Shown here piece by piece: positions 8,255 through 17,860 of a stretch of DNA of 39,448 nucleotides. The stretch is taken from positions 1 to 39,448 of the forward strand of contig DCFW01000023.1 in assembly GCA_002315435.1 (NCBI GenBank). The letters are read 5' to 3'. A model generated the notes under the pieces. The model searched no databases. It saw only the letters and a program-made list of their open reading frames with translations, and was not told the DNA's origin. Every line of letters begins with the position of its first letter. Position 1 is the stretch's first letter. The DNA is from Bacteroidales bacterium UBA1794 (GTDB lineage Bacteria; Bacteroidota; Bacteroidia; Bacteroidales; Bacteroidaceae). The position numbers were made by a program, and so were the translations under genes.

Positions 8255-11200
8255 ATGGCATTTAGAAAAGATAATAAGATAAAGAGTAACTTTACGAAGA
8301 TTTCAATAGGATTAGCTTCTCCGGAAGAAATCCTTGAGAATTCTTATGGTGAGGTTTTGAAACCTGAAACCATTAATTATCGTACGTATAAACCTGAACG
8401 TGATGGCCTTTTCTGCGAGCGTATATTCGGTCCTGTAAAGGATTATGAATGTCATTGTGGCAAGTATAAAAGAATTCGCTATAAAGGTATTGTCTGCGAT
8501 AGATGTGGCGTTGAAGTTACTGAGAAAAAAGTAAGACGTGAGAGAATGGGACATATCCAATTGGTTGTTCCTGTTGCTCATATCTGGTATTTCCGTTCTT
8601 TACCTAATAAAATAGGTTATTTACTAGGACTTCCGACCAAGAAATTGGATTCGATTGTTTATTATGAACGTTATGTTGTCATTCAACCCGGTATCAAAGA
8701 GGCTGATGATGTCAAAGTATTTGATTTGCTCTCTGAAGAAGAGTATCTTAATATAATAGATGCACTTCCCAAAGACAACCAATATTTAGATGATTCTGAT
8801 CCCAATAAGTTTATTGCTAAAATGGGTGCAGAAGCCATTTACGATTTACTTTGTCGGGTAGATTTAGATGGTCTCTCTTATGAATTAAGACATAGAGCAG
8901 GTAATGATTCTTCACAACAACGCAAAAACGAGGCTTTAAAGCGTTTGCAAGTTGTAGAGTCGTTCCGTTCATCTCGTGGGCGTAATAAACCTGAGTGGAT
9001 GATTATGAAGATTATCCCGGTTATTCCACCAGAATTAAGACCTTTGGTTCCATTGGATGGTGGGCGTTTTGCTACCTCTGATTTGAATGACCTTTATCGT
9101 CGTGTGATTATTCGTAACAATCGTTTAAAGAGATTGATTGAAATAAAGGCTCCTGAAGTGATTCTTAGAAATGAGAAACGTATGCTGCAGGAAGCTGTTG
9201 ATTCATTGTTTGACAACTCTAGAAAATCCAGTGCTGTTAAAACTGATTCAAACAGACCGTTAAAGTCTCTTTCTGATAGTTTGAAAGGTAAACAAGGACG
9301 TTTCCGTCAGAATCTTTTAGGTAAACGTGTTGACTATTCTGCTCGTTCAGTAATTGTCGTTGGTCCCGAATTAAAAATGGGCGAATGCGGTATACCTAAG
9401 TTGATGGCTGCAGAATTGTTTAAGCCGTTTATCATCCGTAAACTGATTGAACGTGGTATTGTCAAGACGGTTAAATCAGCAAAGAAAATTGTCGACAGAA
9501 AAGAACCAGTTATTTGGGATATTCTTGAATATGTAATGAAAGGTCATCCGGTATTATTGAACCGTGCCCCTACATTACACCGTTTAGGTATTCAAGCATT
9601 CCAACCTAAAATGATTGAAGGAAAAGCTATTCAATTGCACCCACTAGCATGTACGGCATTTAACGCCGATTTTGATGGTGATCAGATGGCCGTTCATTTA
9701 CCTTTGGGTAATGAAGCCGTTCTTGAGGCTCAATTGTTGATGCTTGAAGCTCATAATATTTTGAATCCTGCCAATGGCGCTCCTATTACCGTACCTTCAC
9801 AGGATATGGTGCTTGGTTTATATTATATTACCAAGTTAAGGACAGGTGCTAAAGGCGAAGGACGTATTTTCTATGGTCCTGAAGAAGCAATTATTGCTTA
9901 TAATGAAGGAGCTGTTGACATTCATGCTATTGTTAGTGTGATTGTTAAAGATTTGGATGAAAATGGTAATATTGTTGATGTCTTGATGAAAGATACATCA
10001 GTAGGACGTATCATTGTAAACCAGATCGTTCCTAATAAAGTAGGCTACATAAATAGAATTATATCAAAGAAGTCTCTTCGTGAGATTATTAGTGATGTAA
10101 TTAAGGCTTGTGGTATTGCTGAAACTTGTGAATTTCTTGATGGAATCAAGAATCTTGGTTACTATATGGCTTTCAAGGGTGGTTTATCATTCAACTTGGA
10201 TGATATTATTATACCAAAGGAGAAAGTAACTTTAGTAAAAAGAGGTTATGATGAAGTTGAGCAAGTGGTGAACAACTATAACATGGGATTCATCACCAAT
10301 AATGAAAGATATAATCAAGTAATTGATATATGGACTCATGTCAACTCTGAATTGACAAATATCTTGATGAAGACTATTTCTACAGATGATCAAGGTTTCA
10401 ATTCTGTATACATGATGTTGGATTCAGGAGCCCGTGGTTCTAAAGAACAGATTCGTCAGTTGTCAGGTATGCGTGGTTTGATGGCTAAGCCCCAAAAGGC
10501 AGGTGCCGAAGGCGCACAAATTATCGAGAACCCTATTTTGGCAAACTTTAAAGAAGGTTTGTCTGTGTTGGAGTACTTTATTTCAACCCATGGAGCTCGT
10601 AAAGGTTTGGCAGATACTGCGTTGAAAACAGCTGATGCCGGATATTTGACTCGTCGTTTAGTTGATGTTTCTCATGATGTGATCATCAATGAGGAAGATT
10701 GCGGAACTCTTCGTGGTTTAATTTGTTCTGAATTAAAGAACGATGAAGATGTAATTGCTTCTTTGTCTGAAAGAATTTTAGGACGTGTGTCTGTCCATGA
10801 TATTATTCATCCTACTACAGGAAAACTGATTGTTTCCGGTGGAGATGAAATTACTGAGTCAATTGCTCAAGAGATTGAGGACTCTCCTATAGAAAGTGTT
10901 GAAATCCGTTCTGTATTGACTTGTGAATCCAAACATGGTGTTTGCGCTAAATGTTATGGACGTAACTTGGCAACAAGTAGAATGGTTCAGAAAGGTGAAG
11001 CTGTGGGTGTAATTGCTGCTCAATCTATTGGTGAGCCGGGTACACAGTTGACACTTCGTACATTCCACGCCGGTGGTATTGCCGGTAATGCTGCTGCTCA
11101 TGCAAATATTATCGCAAAATATGCAGGTCGTTTGGAATTTGAAGAATTAAGAACCGTTGATTCTGTTGATGAAACAGGTGCTACTGTGAAGAATGTAGTA

Positions 11201-12541
11201 GGTCGTTTGGCAGAGTTGCGTGTTATTGATGTCAATACAGGTATTGTACTTTCAAATCATAATATCCCTTACGGATCAACATTATATGGTAGTGAGGGTG
11301 AGCTTGTAGAAAAAGGAAAACTCATTTGTAAATGGGATCCGTTTAATGCTGTTATCATTACTGAAGTAACTGGTAAGATCGTATTTGATAGTATGATTGA
11401 GAATATTACCTACAAAGTTGATTCAGATGAAACAACAGGTTTGCGTGAAATCATTATCATAGAGTCCAAAGATAAGCTGAAAGTGCCATCTGCTCAGATC
11501 GTAAATGAGAAAGGTGAGTCACTTCGTACATATAACTTCCCTGTGGGAGGTCACGTAGTTGTTGAAGACAATGACAGCGTGAAATCTGGAGAAGTAATTG
11601 TGAAGATCCCGCGTGCTGTCGGTAAAGCCGGTGATATTACGGGTGGTCTTCCTCGTGTTACAGAGTTGTTCGAGGCTCGTAACCCATCTAATCCTGCTGT
11701 CGTATCTGAAATTGATGGTGAAATATCAATGGGTAAGATCAAGCGTGGTAATCGTGAAATCATTGTAACTTCTAAGACAGGTGATATCAAGAAGTATCTT
11801 GTACCTCTGTCAAAACAGATATTAGTACAAGAAAACGATTATGTACGTGCCGGCACACCATTATCTGATGGCGCTACGACTCCTGCTGACATTCTTGCCA
11901 TCAAAGGACCTACAGCTGTACAAGAATACATCGTTAATGAAGTTCAAGATGTATATCGTTTACAGGGTGTTAAGATCAATGATAAACATTTTGAGATCAT
12001 TGTACGTCAAATGATGCGTAAAGTTCAGATTGTAGATTCTGGTGATACCATATTCTTGGAGCAACAGATTATTGATAAATTGGACTTTGCTGAAGAGAAC
12101 GATCATATTTGGGGTAAGAAAGTCGTTGTTGATGGAGGTGACTCTGAAACAATGAAACCCGGACAGATTGTTACAGCTCGTAAGTTGAGAGACGAAAACA
12201 GTGTATTGAAACGTCATGACTTGAAGTTAGTTCAAGTTCGTGATGCAGTTCCAGCGACATCTACTCAGATACTTCAAGGTATTACACGTGCCGCATTGCA
12301 AACCAAGAGCTTTATGTCAGCTGCTTCCTTCCAGGAAACAACTAAAGTATTGAACGAGGCCGCAATCAAAGGCAAGGTTGATAAACTAGAAGGTATGAAA
12401 GAAAATGTAATCTGTGGCCACTTGATCCCTGCCGGAACCGGTCAGCGTGAATTTGACAAGATTATTGTTGGTTCAAAAGAAGAGTATGATAGAATTCTTG
12501 CAAACAAAAAGAATGTTCTTGATTACAGTGAAGTTGAATAA
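8255..12541 (+). CDS. rpoC: DNA-directed RNA polymerase subunit beta'
   Basis: The beta' subunit carries the catalytic magnesium site of RNA polymerase. The 1428-residue product has the N-terminal zinc site (CHCGKYKRIRYKGIVCDRCG), the universal catalytic motif NADFDGDQ (470-477; Asp472, 474 and 476), the trigger-loop region QSIGEPGTQLTLRTFHAGG, and a second zinc-site region including CESKHGVCAKCYGR. It follows rpoB by 38 nt and ends at a strong terminator, closing the block that began with tuf. Confidence 0.99.
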   Translation: MAFRKDNKIKSNFTKISIGLASPEEILENSYGEVLKPETINYRTYKPERDGLFCERIFGPVKDYECHCGKYKRIRYKGIVCDRCGVEVTEKKVRRERMGHIQLVVPVAHIWYFRSLPNKIGYLLGLPTKKLDSIVYYERYVVIQPGIKEADDVKVFDLLSEEEYLNIIDALPKDNQYLDDSDPNKFIAKMGAEAIYDLLCRVDLDGLSYELRHRAGNDSSQQRKNEALKRLQVVESFRSSRGRNKPEWMIMKIIPVIPPELRPLVPLDGGRFATSDLNDLYRRVIIRNNRLKRLIEIKAPEVILRNEKRMLQEAVDSLFDNSRKSSAVKTDSNRPLKSLSDSLKGKQGRFRQNLLGKRVDYSARSVIVVGPELKMGECGIPKLMAAELFKPFIIRKLIERGIVKTVKSAKKIVDRKEPVIWDILEYVMKGHPVLLNRAPTLHRLGIQAFQPKMIEGKAIQLHPLACTAFNADFDGDQMAVHLPLGNEAVLEAQLLMLEAHNILNPANGAPITVPSQDMVLGLYYITKLRTGAKGEGRIFYGPEEAIIAYNEGAVDIHAIVSVIVKDLDENGNIVDVLMKDTSVGRIIVNQIVPNKVGYINRIISKKSLREIISDVIKACGIAETCEFLDGIKNLGYYMAFKGGLSFNLDDIIIPKEKVTLVKRGYDEVEQVVNNYNMGFITNNERYNQVIDIWTHVNSELTNILMKTISTDDQGFNSVYMMLDSGARGSKEQIRQLSGMRGLMAKPQKAGAEGAQIIENPILANFKEGLSVLEYFISTHGARKGLADTALKTADAGYLTRRLVDVSHDVIINEEDCGTLRGLICSELKNDEDVIASLSERILGRVSVHDIIHPTTGKLIVSGGDEITESIAQEIEDSPIESVEIRSVLTCESKHGVCAKCYGRNLATSRMVQKGEAVGVIAAQSIGEPGTQLTLRTFHAGGIAGNAAAHANIIAKYAGRLEFEELRTVDSVDETGATVKNVVGRLAELRVIDVNTGIVLSNHNIPYGSTLYGSEGELVEKGKLICKWDPFNAVIITEVTGKIVFDSMIENITYKVDSDETTGLREIIIIESKDKLKVPSAQIVNEKGESLRTYNFPVGGHVVVEDNDSVKSGEVIVKIPRAVGKAGDITGGLPRVTELFEARNPSNPAVVSEIDGEISMGKIKRGNREIIVTSKTGDIKKYLVPLSKQILVQENDYVRAGTPLSDGATTPADILAIKGPTAVQEYIVNEVQDVYRLQGVKINDKHFEIIVRQMMRKVQIVDSGDTIFLEQQIIDKLDFAEENDHIWGKKVVVDGGDSETMKPGQIVTARKLRDENSVLKRHDLKLVQVRDAVPATSTQILQGITRAALQTKSFMSAASFQETTKVLNEAAIKGKVDKLEGMKENVICGHLIPAGTGQREFDKIIVGSKEEYDRILANKKNVLDYSEVE

Positions 12542-12557
12542 GTGAACAATAGATAAT

Positions 12558-12589
12558 AAAAAAGAGTGCTGAAAGGCACTCTTTTTTTT
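12558..12589 (+). terminator. rpoBC terminator
   Basis: The stem GAGTGC/GCACTC (12564-12569 with 12576-12581), extended by A/T pairs from 12558, closes loop TGAAAG and is followed by eight T residues (12582-12589). It starts 17 nt after the rpoC stop codon. The flanking A-run makes it potentially bidirectional, so it could also terminate the converging PAP2 gene whose stop is at 12596. Confidence 0.93.
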
Positions 12590-12595
12590 GTGTCC

Positions 12596-13216
12596 TTATT
12601 TTAAGTTCGATCTTTTCTTATGATATGAATTCAATAGCCATTTGTTCAAATAAAAGTTCAAAATAGCACATCCTGAACCTAGAGCGGCACCGGCCACTAC
12701 ATCTGAAGTGTAATGCACTCCCTGATTCATTCGAGCGAATCCTATAGAAGAGGCCCATGCATAGCTTGGCACGATTATATACCATTTGTGATACTTCATG
12801 GTTAAAGAAGTTGCTAGAGCAAATGCTGCGGAGGTATGATTTGAAGGGAAAGAACTTCCTGATTCTTTAGTGCGTGCTGTTATCTCATCAGGATATTTCT
12901 CATAAGGACGTTTGCGGTCAACTATCATTTTTAAGGAAGTCGATAGCATTACAACTTCTACCATGCTACTACCTATATATATTGCATTTTCTATCGAAGT
13001 TTTATCTTTGTGGAAATATCCATAAGATGCTATAGCAATGGGAATTCCTACAATAATAAACGGCTCCGTATTTACAAGTCTCTTGCTAGAGTTTACAATA
13101 AATTTTCCATCCATTCTATTTGCCCATTTTAAAGAATTAACATCCCAGTTCTGTCCGCTGACTTGCTGTATAGAACAAATAAAAATAACCCCAATAAATA
13201 TCAGTTTGTTTCTCAT
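12596..13216 (-). CDS. PAP2-family phosphatase, secreted or periplasmic
   Basis: This 206-residue protein belongs to the type-2 phosphatidic acid phosphatase superfamily, whose members dephosphorylate lipid phosphates or pyrophosphates. The three signature motifs are visible: K-x6-RP (KMIVDRKRP), a variant of PSGH (FPSNH, Gly replaced by Asn), and R-x5-H-x3-D (RMNQGVHYTSD, with Ala instead of the usual leading Ser). An N-terminal signal peptide (about 1-22, ending SGQ) precedes it, and further hydrophobic segments follow. The natural substrate, such as undecaprenyl pyrophosphate or lipid A phosphate, cannot be told from sequence. It converges with rpoC. A sigma-ABfr-type promoter lies upstream. 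Confidence 0.88.
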   Translation of the reverse strand: MRNKLIFIGVIFICSIQQVSGQNWDVNSLKWANRMDGKFIVNSSKRLVNTEPFIIVGIPIAIASYGYFHKDKTSIENAIYIGSSMVEVVMLSTSLKMIVDRKRPYEKYPDEITARTKESGSSFPSNHTSAAFALATSLTMKYHKWYIIVPSYAWASSIGFARMNQGVHYTSDVVAGAALGSGCAILNFYLNKWLLNSYHKKRSNLK

Positions 13217-13230
13217 AAACTATTTTCAGG

Positions 13231-13261
13231 CAAAAATAAGTTTAATAATTAAAATGCCCAA
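13231..13261 (-). promoter_or_regulatory. Candidate promoter of the PAP2 gene
   Basis: Read on the minus strand, TATTTTTG (13238-13231) fits the Bacteroidetes -7 consensus TAnnTTTG, with TTG (13261-13259) 20 bp upstream as the -33 element. The box is 14 nt before the ATG at 13216, so the leader would be very short. Confidence 0.55.
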
Positions 13262-13289
13262 TAGATTAGAGAATTTTTTCCTTAATCTA

Positions 13290-13321
13290 TTTGCATTATA
13301 TCACTATTTCAGCTAATTTTG
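13290..13321 (+). promoter_or_regulatory. Promoter of the fumarate reductase operon
   Basis: TTTG (13290-13293) and TAATTTTG (13314-13321) are 20 bp apart, an exact match to the Bacteroidetes sigma-ABfr promoter (-33 TTTG, -7 TAnnTTTG). The start codon of frdC is 69 nt downstream, leaving a leader of roughly 60 nt. Confidence 0.75.
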
Positions 13322-13390
13322 CAAACTTAGAGATGTTCAAATAATCATAAAAAATAGTTCATCAAATAAATAATTTAAAATCAATCATTT

Positions 13391-14068
13391 ATGTGGTTAA
13401 GTAATTCTTCAATCGGAAGAAAGCTGGTCATGAGTATTTCGGGACTCTTTCTCATCCTTTTCCTTACATTTCACATGGCGATGAACGCTGTAGCCGTCAT
13501 TTCAGAAGAAGGCTATAATGCTGTCTGTGAATTTTTAGGAGCTAATTGGTATGCCCTGGTAGGTACAATGGTACTAGCTTTTGGTTTCGCGGTTCATATT
13601 GTTTATGCCTTTTTCCTCACAGCTCAGAACCGTAGAGCAAGAGGTAATCAAAGCTATGCAGTGACAGATCGCCCCAAGTCTGTTGAATGGGCTTCTCAGA
13701 ATATGTTAGTTCTGGGATTGATCGTTTTGTGTGGCTTGTTGTTACATTTTTCTCAATTCTGGTACAATATGCAATTTAATGAAATTGCAAAAGTTAGACC
13801 TGAAGTAGATCCCAGTGATGGCGTCGCTCTTATTAAGGAGACATTCTCTCATCCTGCTTTTGTAGTAATCTATTTGGTATGGTTCGGCGCTATTTGGTTC
13901 CACCTTACACATGGATTCTGGAGTGCATTACAAACCATTGGTTGGAATAATAAAATCTGGTTTGAACGTTGGAAAATGATTGGTAAAATTTGGGCTACAG
14001 TTGTTTGCTTGGCTTTTGCATTGGTTACTATCATTTTCTTCTTTAAGTATGGACTCTGCGGAGCTTAA
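13391..14068 (+). CDS. frdC: Fumarate reductase/succinate dehydrogenase cytochrome b subunit
   Basis: This is the membrane anchor of a B-type succinate:quinone oxidoreductase, which in anaerobic Bacteroidales acts as menaquinol:fumarate reductase. The 225-residue protein has five hydrophobic segments and histidines placed for two haem b groups (LTFHMAMN, FAVHIVYAF, LLLHFSQFW, HLTHGFWSA). Single-subunit anchors with two haems are typical of class B enzymes. It is the first gene of a three-gene operon with frdA and frdB. The symbol sdhC is often used for the same protein; the direction of the reaction is inferred from the anaerobic lineage. Confidence 0.95.
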   Translation: MWLSNSSIGRKLVMSISGLFLILFLTFHMAMNAVAVISEEGYNAVCEFLGANWYALVGTMVLAFGFAVHIVYAFFLTAQNRRARGNQSYAVTDRPKSVEWASQNMLVLGLIVLCGLLLHFSQFWYNMQFNEIAKVRPEVDPSDGVALIKETFSHPAFVVIYLVWFGAIWFHLTHGFWSALQTIGWNNKIWFERWKMIGKIWATVVCLAFALVTIIFFFKYGLCGA

Positions 14069-14110
14069 TAAAAGTGAAACATAAATATTTCAGATAAAAG
14101 ATTAATCATT

Positions 14111-16054
14111 ATGACTAAGATAGATTCAAAAATTCCTGAAGGCCAATTGGCTGAGAAATGGAGTAACTATAAAGCTCATCAGAAACTTGTTAATCCCTCA
14201 AATAAACGCCGCCTTGATATTATCGTTGTTGGTACCGGCTTGGCAGGAGCGTCTGCCGCTGCATCATTCGGCGAAATGGGATTTAACGTACTAAATTTCT
14301 GCATTCAAGATTCTCCACGCCGTGCACACTCTATCGCTGCACAAGGTGGTATAAATGCTGCAAAGAATTATCAGAATGACGGTGATTCGATCTATCGTTT
14401 ATTCTACGATACAATAAAAGGCGGTGATTACCGTTCTCGCGAAGCTAATGTTTATCGTTTGGCTGAAGTTTCAAATAGTATTATCGACCAATGCGTTGCT
14501 CAAGGTGTTCCTTTTGCAAGAGATTACGGTGGCACACTTGACAACCGCTCATTTGGTGGTGCACAGGTTTCTCGTACATTCTATGCTAAAGGACAAACCG
14601 GACAACAGTTATTGTTGGGCGCATATTCAGCATTGAGTCGCCAGATTCATAAAGGTAGTGTGAAACTTTACACTCGTTATGAAATGGAGAACCTTGTTAT
14701 TATTGACGGACGCACTCGTGGTATTATCGTACGCAACTTGGTAACAGGTAAGCTTGAGCGTTTTGCTGCTCATGCTGTAGTGTTGGCAACCGGCGGTTAC
14801 GGTAACACTTATTTCTTGTCGACCAACGCTATGGGTTGTAACTGTTCAGCTGCAATCTCTGCATACAAGAAAGGTGCTCTTTTTGCTAACCCTTCTTATG
14901 TTCAAATTCACCCGACATGTATTCCTGTTCATGGTGATAAGCAATCTAAATTGACATTGATGTCTGAATCATTACGTAATGATGGTCGTATTTGGGTTCC
15001 CAAGAATTTGGAAGATGCCAAAGCCATTCAAGAAGGTAAGATGAAGGGCGATGAAATAAAGGAAGAAGATCGTGACTACTATTTGGAGCGTCGTTACCCA
15101 GCATTCGGTAACTTGGTTCCTCGTGACGTAGCTTCACGTGCTGCCAAAGAACGTTGCGATAAAGGATTTGGTGTAAACCCAACCGGTTTGGCTGTATTCC
15201 TTGATTTCTCTGAACCAATTGCACGTTTAGGAGAAGACGTTGTTCGTCAACGTTATGGTAACTTGTTCCAGATGTATGAAGAAATCACAAACGAAAATCC
15301 TTATAAGACACCTATGATGATCTATCCGGCTATCCACTACACAATGGGTGGTTTATGGGTTGATTATGAATTGCAAACATCAATCAAAGGTTTGTTCGCT
15401 CTTGGTGAATGTAACTTCTCTGATCATGGAGCCAACCGTTTGGGAGCTTCGGCATTGATGCAAGGTTTAGCTGATGGATATTTCGTTATCCCTTTCACCA
15501 TTCAAAACTACTTATCAGATCAGATTACCGTTCCTCGTTTCTCAACCGATCTTCCTGAATTTGAAGTGGCAGAGAAAGAAGTACAGGATAAGATCGAAAA
15601 GTTGATGTCAATTCAAGGTACTGAATCAACCGATTCTATTCACAAGAAACTTGGTAACATCATGTGGAACTTTGTAGGTATGGGACGTACCAAAGAAGGT
15701 TTGACCGAAGGTTTGAAGCAATTGGCAGAGGTTAAGAAAGAGTTCTGGACAAATGTTCGTATTCCCGGAGCTAAAGATGATCAGAATACCGAGCTTGAAA
15801 AAGCTCTTCGTGTTGCAGACTTTATTGAGATGGGTCACCTCATCGCTTACGATGCATTGAATCGTAACGAATCTTGTGGAGGTCATTTCCGCGAGGAATA
15901 TCAGACTGCAGAAGGTGAAGCTAAACGTGATGATGAAAACTATTCATACGTTGCTTGCTGGAACTACACAGGTGAGGACAAAGAACCTGAGTTAATTAAA
16001 GAGGAATTGAACTATGAATTTGTTAAAGTTCAAACTCGTAACTACAAATCTTAA
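14111..16054 (+). CDS. frdA: Fumarate reductase/succinate dehydrogenase flavoprotein subunit
   Basis: The 647-residue catalytic subunit binds FAD and reduces fumarate to succinate on the cytoplasmic side of the membrane. Visible features are the Rossmann FAD motif VVGTGLAGASAA near residue 40, the segment RRAHSIAAQGGINAAKN with the histidine expected to bind FAD covalently, the HPTC motif, the substrate-site region around YTMGGLWVDY, and GECNFSDHGANRLGASALMQ. The start is 42 nt after frdC and frdB follows after 20 nt. Succinate from this pathway is a main fermentation product in Bacteroides. No irregularity was seen. Confidence 0.97.
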   Translation: MTKIDSKIPEGQLAEKWSNYKAHQKLVNPSNKRRLDIIVVGTGLAGASAAASFGEMGFNVLNFCIQDSPRRAHSIAAQGGINAAKNYQNDGDSIYRLFYDTIKGGDYRSREANVYRLAEVSNSIIDQCVAQGVPFARDYGGTLDNRSFGGAQVSRTFYAKGQTGQQLLLGAYSALSRQIHKGSVKLYTRYEMENLVIIDGRTRGIIVRNLVTGKLERFAAHAVVLATGGYGNTYFLSTNAMGCNCSAAISAYKKGALFANPSYVQIHPTCIPVHGDKQSKLTLMSESLRNDGRIWVPKNLEDAKAIQEGKMKGDEIKEEDRDYYLERRYPAFGNLVPRDVASRAAKERCDKGFGVNPTGLAVFLDFSEPIARLGEDVVRQRYGNLFQMYEEITNENPYKTPMMIYPAIHYTMGGLWVDYELQTSIKGLFALGECNFSDHGANRLGASALMQGLADGYFVIPFTIQNYLSDQITVPRFSTDLPEFEVAEKEVQDKIEKLMSIQGTESTDSIHKKLGNIMWNFVGMGRTKEGLTEGLKQLAEVKKEFWTNVRIPGAKDDQNTELEKALRVADFIEMGHLIAYDALNRNESCGGHFREEYQTAEGEAKRDDENYSYVACWNYTGEDKEPELIKEELNYEFVKVQTRNYKS

Positions 16055-16074
16055 TTTAATAAAGTAAGTAAACA

Positions 16075-16830
16075 ATGGAAAAAGTTATAAATTTCACGCT
16101 AAAAGTTTGGCGTCAAAGAGGTCCTAAAGCCCAAGGTGCTTTTGAATCTTACCAAATGGAAGATATTACCGGAGATACTTCTTTTCTCGAAATGCTCGAT
16201 ATCTTGAATGAAAACCTTGTAAGCGAAGGAAAGGAACCAGTTGTCTTCGACCATGATTGTCGTGAAGGAATTTGTGGAATGTGTTCACTCTATGTAAACG
16301 GACATCCTCATGGACCCGAAGGTGGAGTGACAACATGCCAGTCATTTATGCGTAAGTTCAATGAAGGTGACACCATCACTGTTGAACCTTGGCGTTCGGC
16401 TGCATTCCCTGTTATCCGTGATTTGATGGTTGACCGTTCAGCATTTGACGAAATCATGCAAGCAGGTGGTTATGTAAGTGTAAACACCGGAGCTCCACAA
16501 GACTCTAATGCCATCCTAATCTCTAAAGAGGTAGCTGACGTAGCAATGGATGCAGCTTCATGTATCGGTTGTGGCGCATGTGTAGCAGCATGTAAGAATG
16601 GTTCTGCCATGTTGTTCGTTTCATCTAAAGTCACTCAGTTGGCATTGCTTCCACAAGGAAAGGTAGAAGCAGCACGTCGTGCAAAAGCTATGGTTGCCAA
16701 GATGGATGAGCTAGGTTTCGGTAACTGCACAAACACTCGCGCATGCGAAGCTGAGTGCCCGAAGAGCGAAACCATTATCAACATTGCTAAATTAAACCGT
16801 GAGTTCATCACAGCGAAATTGCAAGACTGA
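16075..16830 (+). CDS. frdB: Fumarate reductase/succinate dehydrogenase iron-sulfur subunit
   Basis: This 251-residue subunit carries electrons between the haem anchor and the flavin. The three cluster motifs are all present: [2Fe-2S] CREGICGMC with a later CQ cysteine, [4Fe-4S] CIGCGACVAAC, and the third cluster motif C-x5-C-x3-CP (CTNTRACEAECP), expected to bind [3Fe-4S]. It is the last gene of frdCAB and is followed 33 nt later by a strong terminator. Confidence 0.97.
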   Translation: MEKVINFTLKVWRQRGPKAQGAFESYQMEDITGDTSFLEMLDILNENLVSEGKEPVVFDHDCREGICGMCSLYVNGHPHGPEGGVTTCQSFMRKFNEGDTITVEPWRSAAFPVIRDLMVDRSAFDEIMQAGGYVSVNTGAPQDSNAILISKEVADVAMDAASCIGCGACVAACKNGSAMLFVSSKVTQLALLPQGKVEAARRAKAMVAKMDELGFGNCTNTRACEAECPKSETIINIAKLNREFITAKLQD

Positions 16831-16863
16831 TATACAAACAAATAACCTCATAAGTTATCATAT

Positions 16864-16901
16864 AAAAATCTCAGTAAGGTTTCCCTTGCTGAGATTTTTT
16901 T
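16864..16901 (+). terminator. frdCAB terminator
   Basis: A 16-bp stem (16864-16879 with 16884-16899, one G-U pair) closes loop TTTC. The 3' arm ends in a run of seven T residues (16895-16901). It starts 33 nt after the frdB stop codon. Confidence 0.93.
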
Positions 16902-17233
16902 CGTTTAAACAACCAACAAAAGATTTTTTCATAGAGAAGATGTATTACAACTAGGTATGGCTACCAATAAATAAAAATTTTAGCAATGTAATGTGCGTAT
17001 TAAATATTATCAATCATTTTCAATAATGTAATAGACGTATCCGACTGTTAGTATCTTATACTTCTATTCTTACAAATTTACCATTCATTTTGCTGTAAAA
17101 ATATCCCATTTTTATGTGTTTCTGTTACCATATCTATGTTATATTTGCTAGTCATAGTGTGGTATTTTGATTATATTTGCATAAAGGAAGTGTTTGTAAA
17201 GCACATTAATGAATTAAAAAAGAAGAAGTGATT
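16902..17233 (+). promoter_or_regulatory. AT-rich gap with two candidate -7 boxes for the DUF2148 gene
   Basis: No gene is seen here. TATATTTG, a perfect TAnnTTTG box, occurs twice on +, at 17140-17147 and 17172-17179, exactly 32 bp apart and each followed by GC. The second lies 54 nt before the preferred ATG. A TTTG sits 24 bp before the second box (inside the first one), slightly too far for a standard -33, so which copy is used is open. The rest is AT-rich with no clear hairpin. Confidence 0.45.
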
Positions 17234-17770
17234 ATGATAGAGAATGAAAGAAACGCCCGGTGCGAGCATGTACTTCATGTTGCCAGGCAAATAATGACAG
17301 CTGCGCGCACGGCACCCAAAGCAAGGGGAATGGACGTTGTTGAAATTGCTCTTGTCACAGGGGATGAGAAGGAACAACTCTCTCAGAGAATGGAAGAAAT
17401 GGGATCACAGAATCAGATGAAGTTCTTCTTGCGTGACGCCGACAATGTTCGTCAAGCCGAAGCCGTGATCTTGATCGGTACACGTGATGTTCAAAGACCT
17501 CGGGCGCTCAATTGCGGTTATTGCGGTTTCCCGAATTGTGCGTCTAAGCCGGAGAATGTGCCTTGCACATTTAGTTCGCTTGATGTGGGCATTGCCATTG
17601 GATCGGCATGCGCGATGGCTACTGATCTGCGAGTTGATACACGCGTAATGTACTCGGTAGGAAGTGCTGCGCAAAAGATGGAACTATTGAAAGATTGTGG
17701 TTGTGTGCTTGCACTACTTCTCAGTGTCTCTTCAAAGAGTCCTTTCTTTGATCGTAAATGGCCTAAGTGA
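17234..17770 (+). CDS. DUF2148 ferredoxin-domain protein
   Basis: This 178-residue protein matches the DUF2148 family found in anaerobes, often annotated as a ferredoxin-domain protein. The typical N-terminus IENERNARCEHVLHVARQI with MTAARTAPKARGMD is present, and a cysteine cluster C94-x2-C97-x4-C102 (NCGYCGFPNC), similar to CGxCGxxxC iron-sulfur motifs, followed by further cysteines (VPCTF, SACAM, DCGCV). A [4Fe-4S] cluster is inferred. I chose the ATG at 17234 because it gives the family N-terminus; an in-frame GTG lies two codons upstream. It stands alone between the frd operon and the repeat array. The physiological role is not known to me. Confidence 0.85.
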   Translation: MIENERNARCEHVLHVARQIMTAARTAPKARGMDVVEIALVTGDEKEQLSQRMEEMGSQNQMKFFLRDADNVRQAEAVILIGTRDVQRPRALNCGYCGFPNCASKPENVPCTFSSLDVGIAIGSACAMATDLRVDTRVMYSVGSAAQKMELLKDCGCVLALLLSVSSKSPFFDRKWPK

Positions 17771-17860
17771 AGGAAGATAGAGCAATAAACTTGTAAACCG
17801 TATAGGCATTCCTCGACATGCTAACGTGCATTTTATGATCTCTCTTCATTCAAAACTTAT

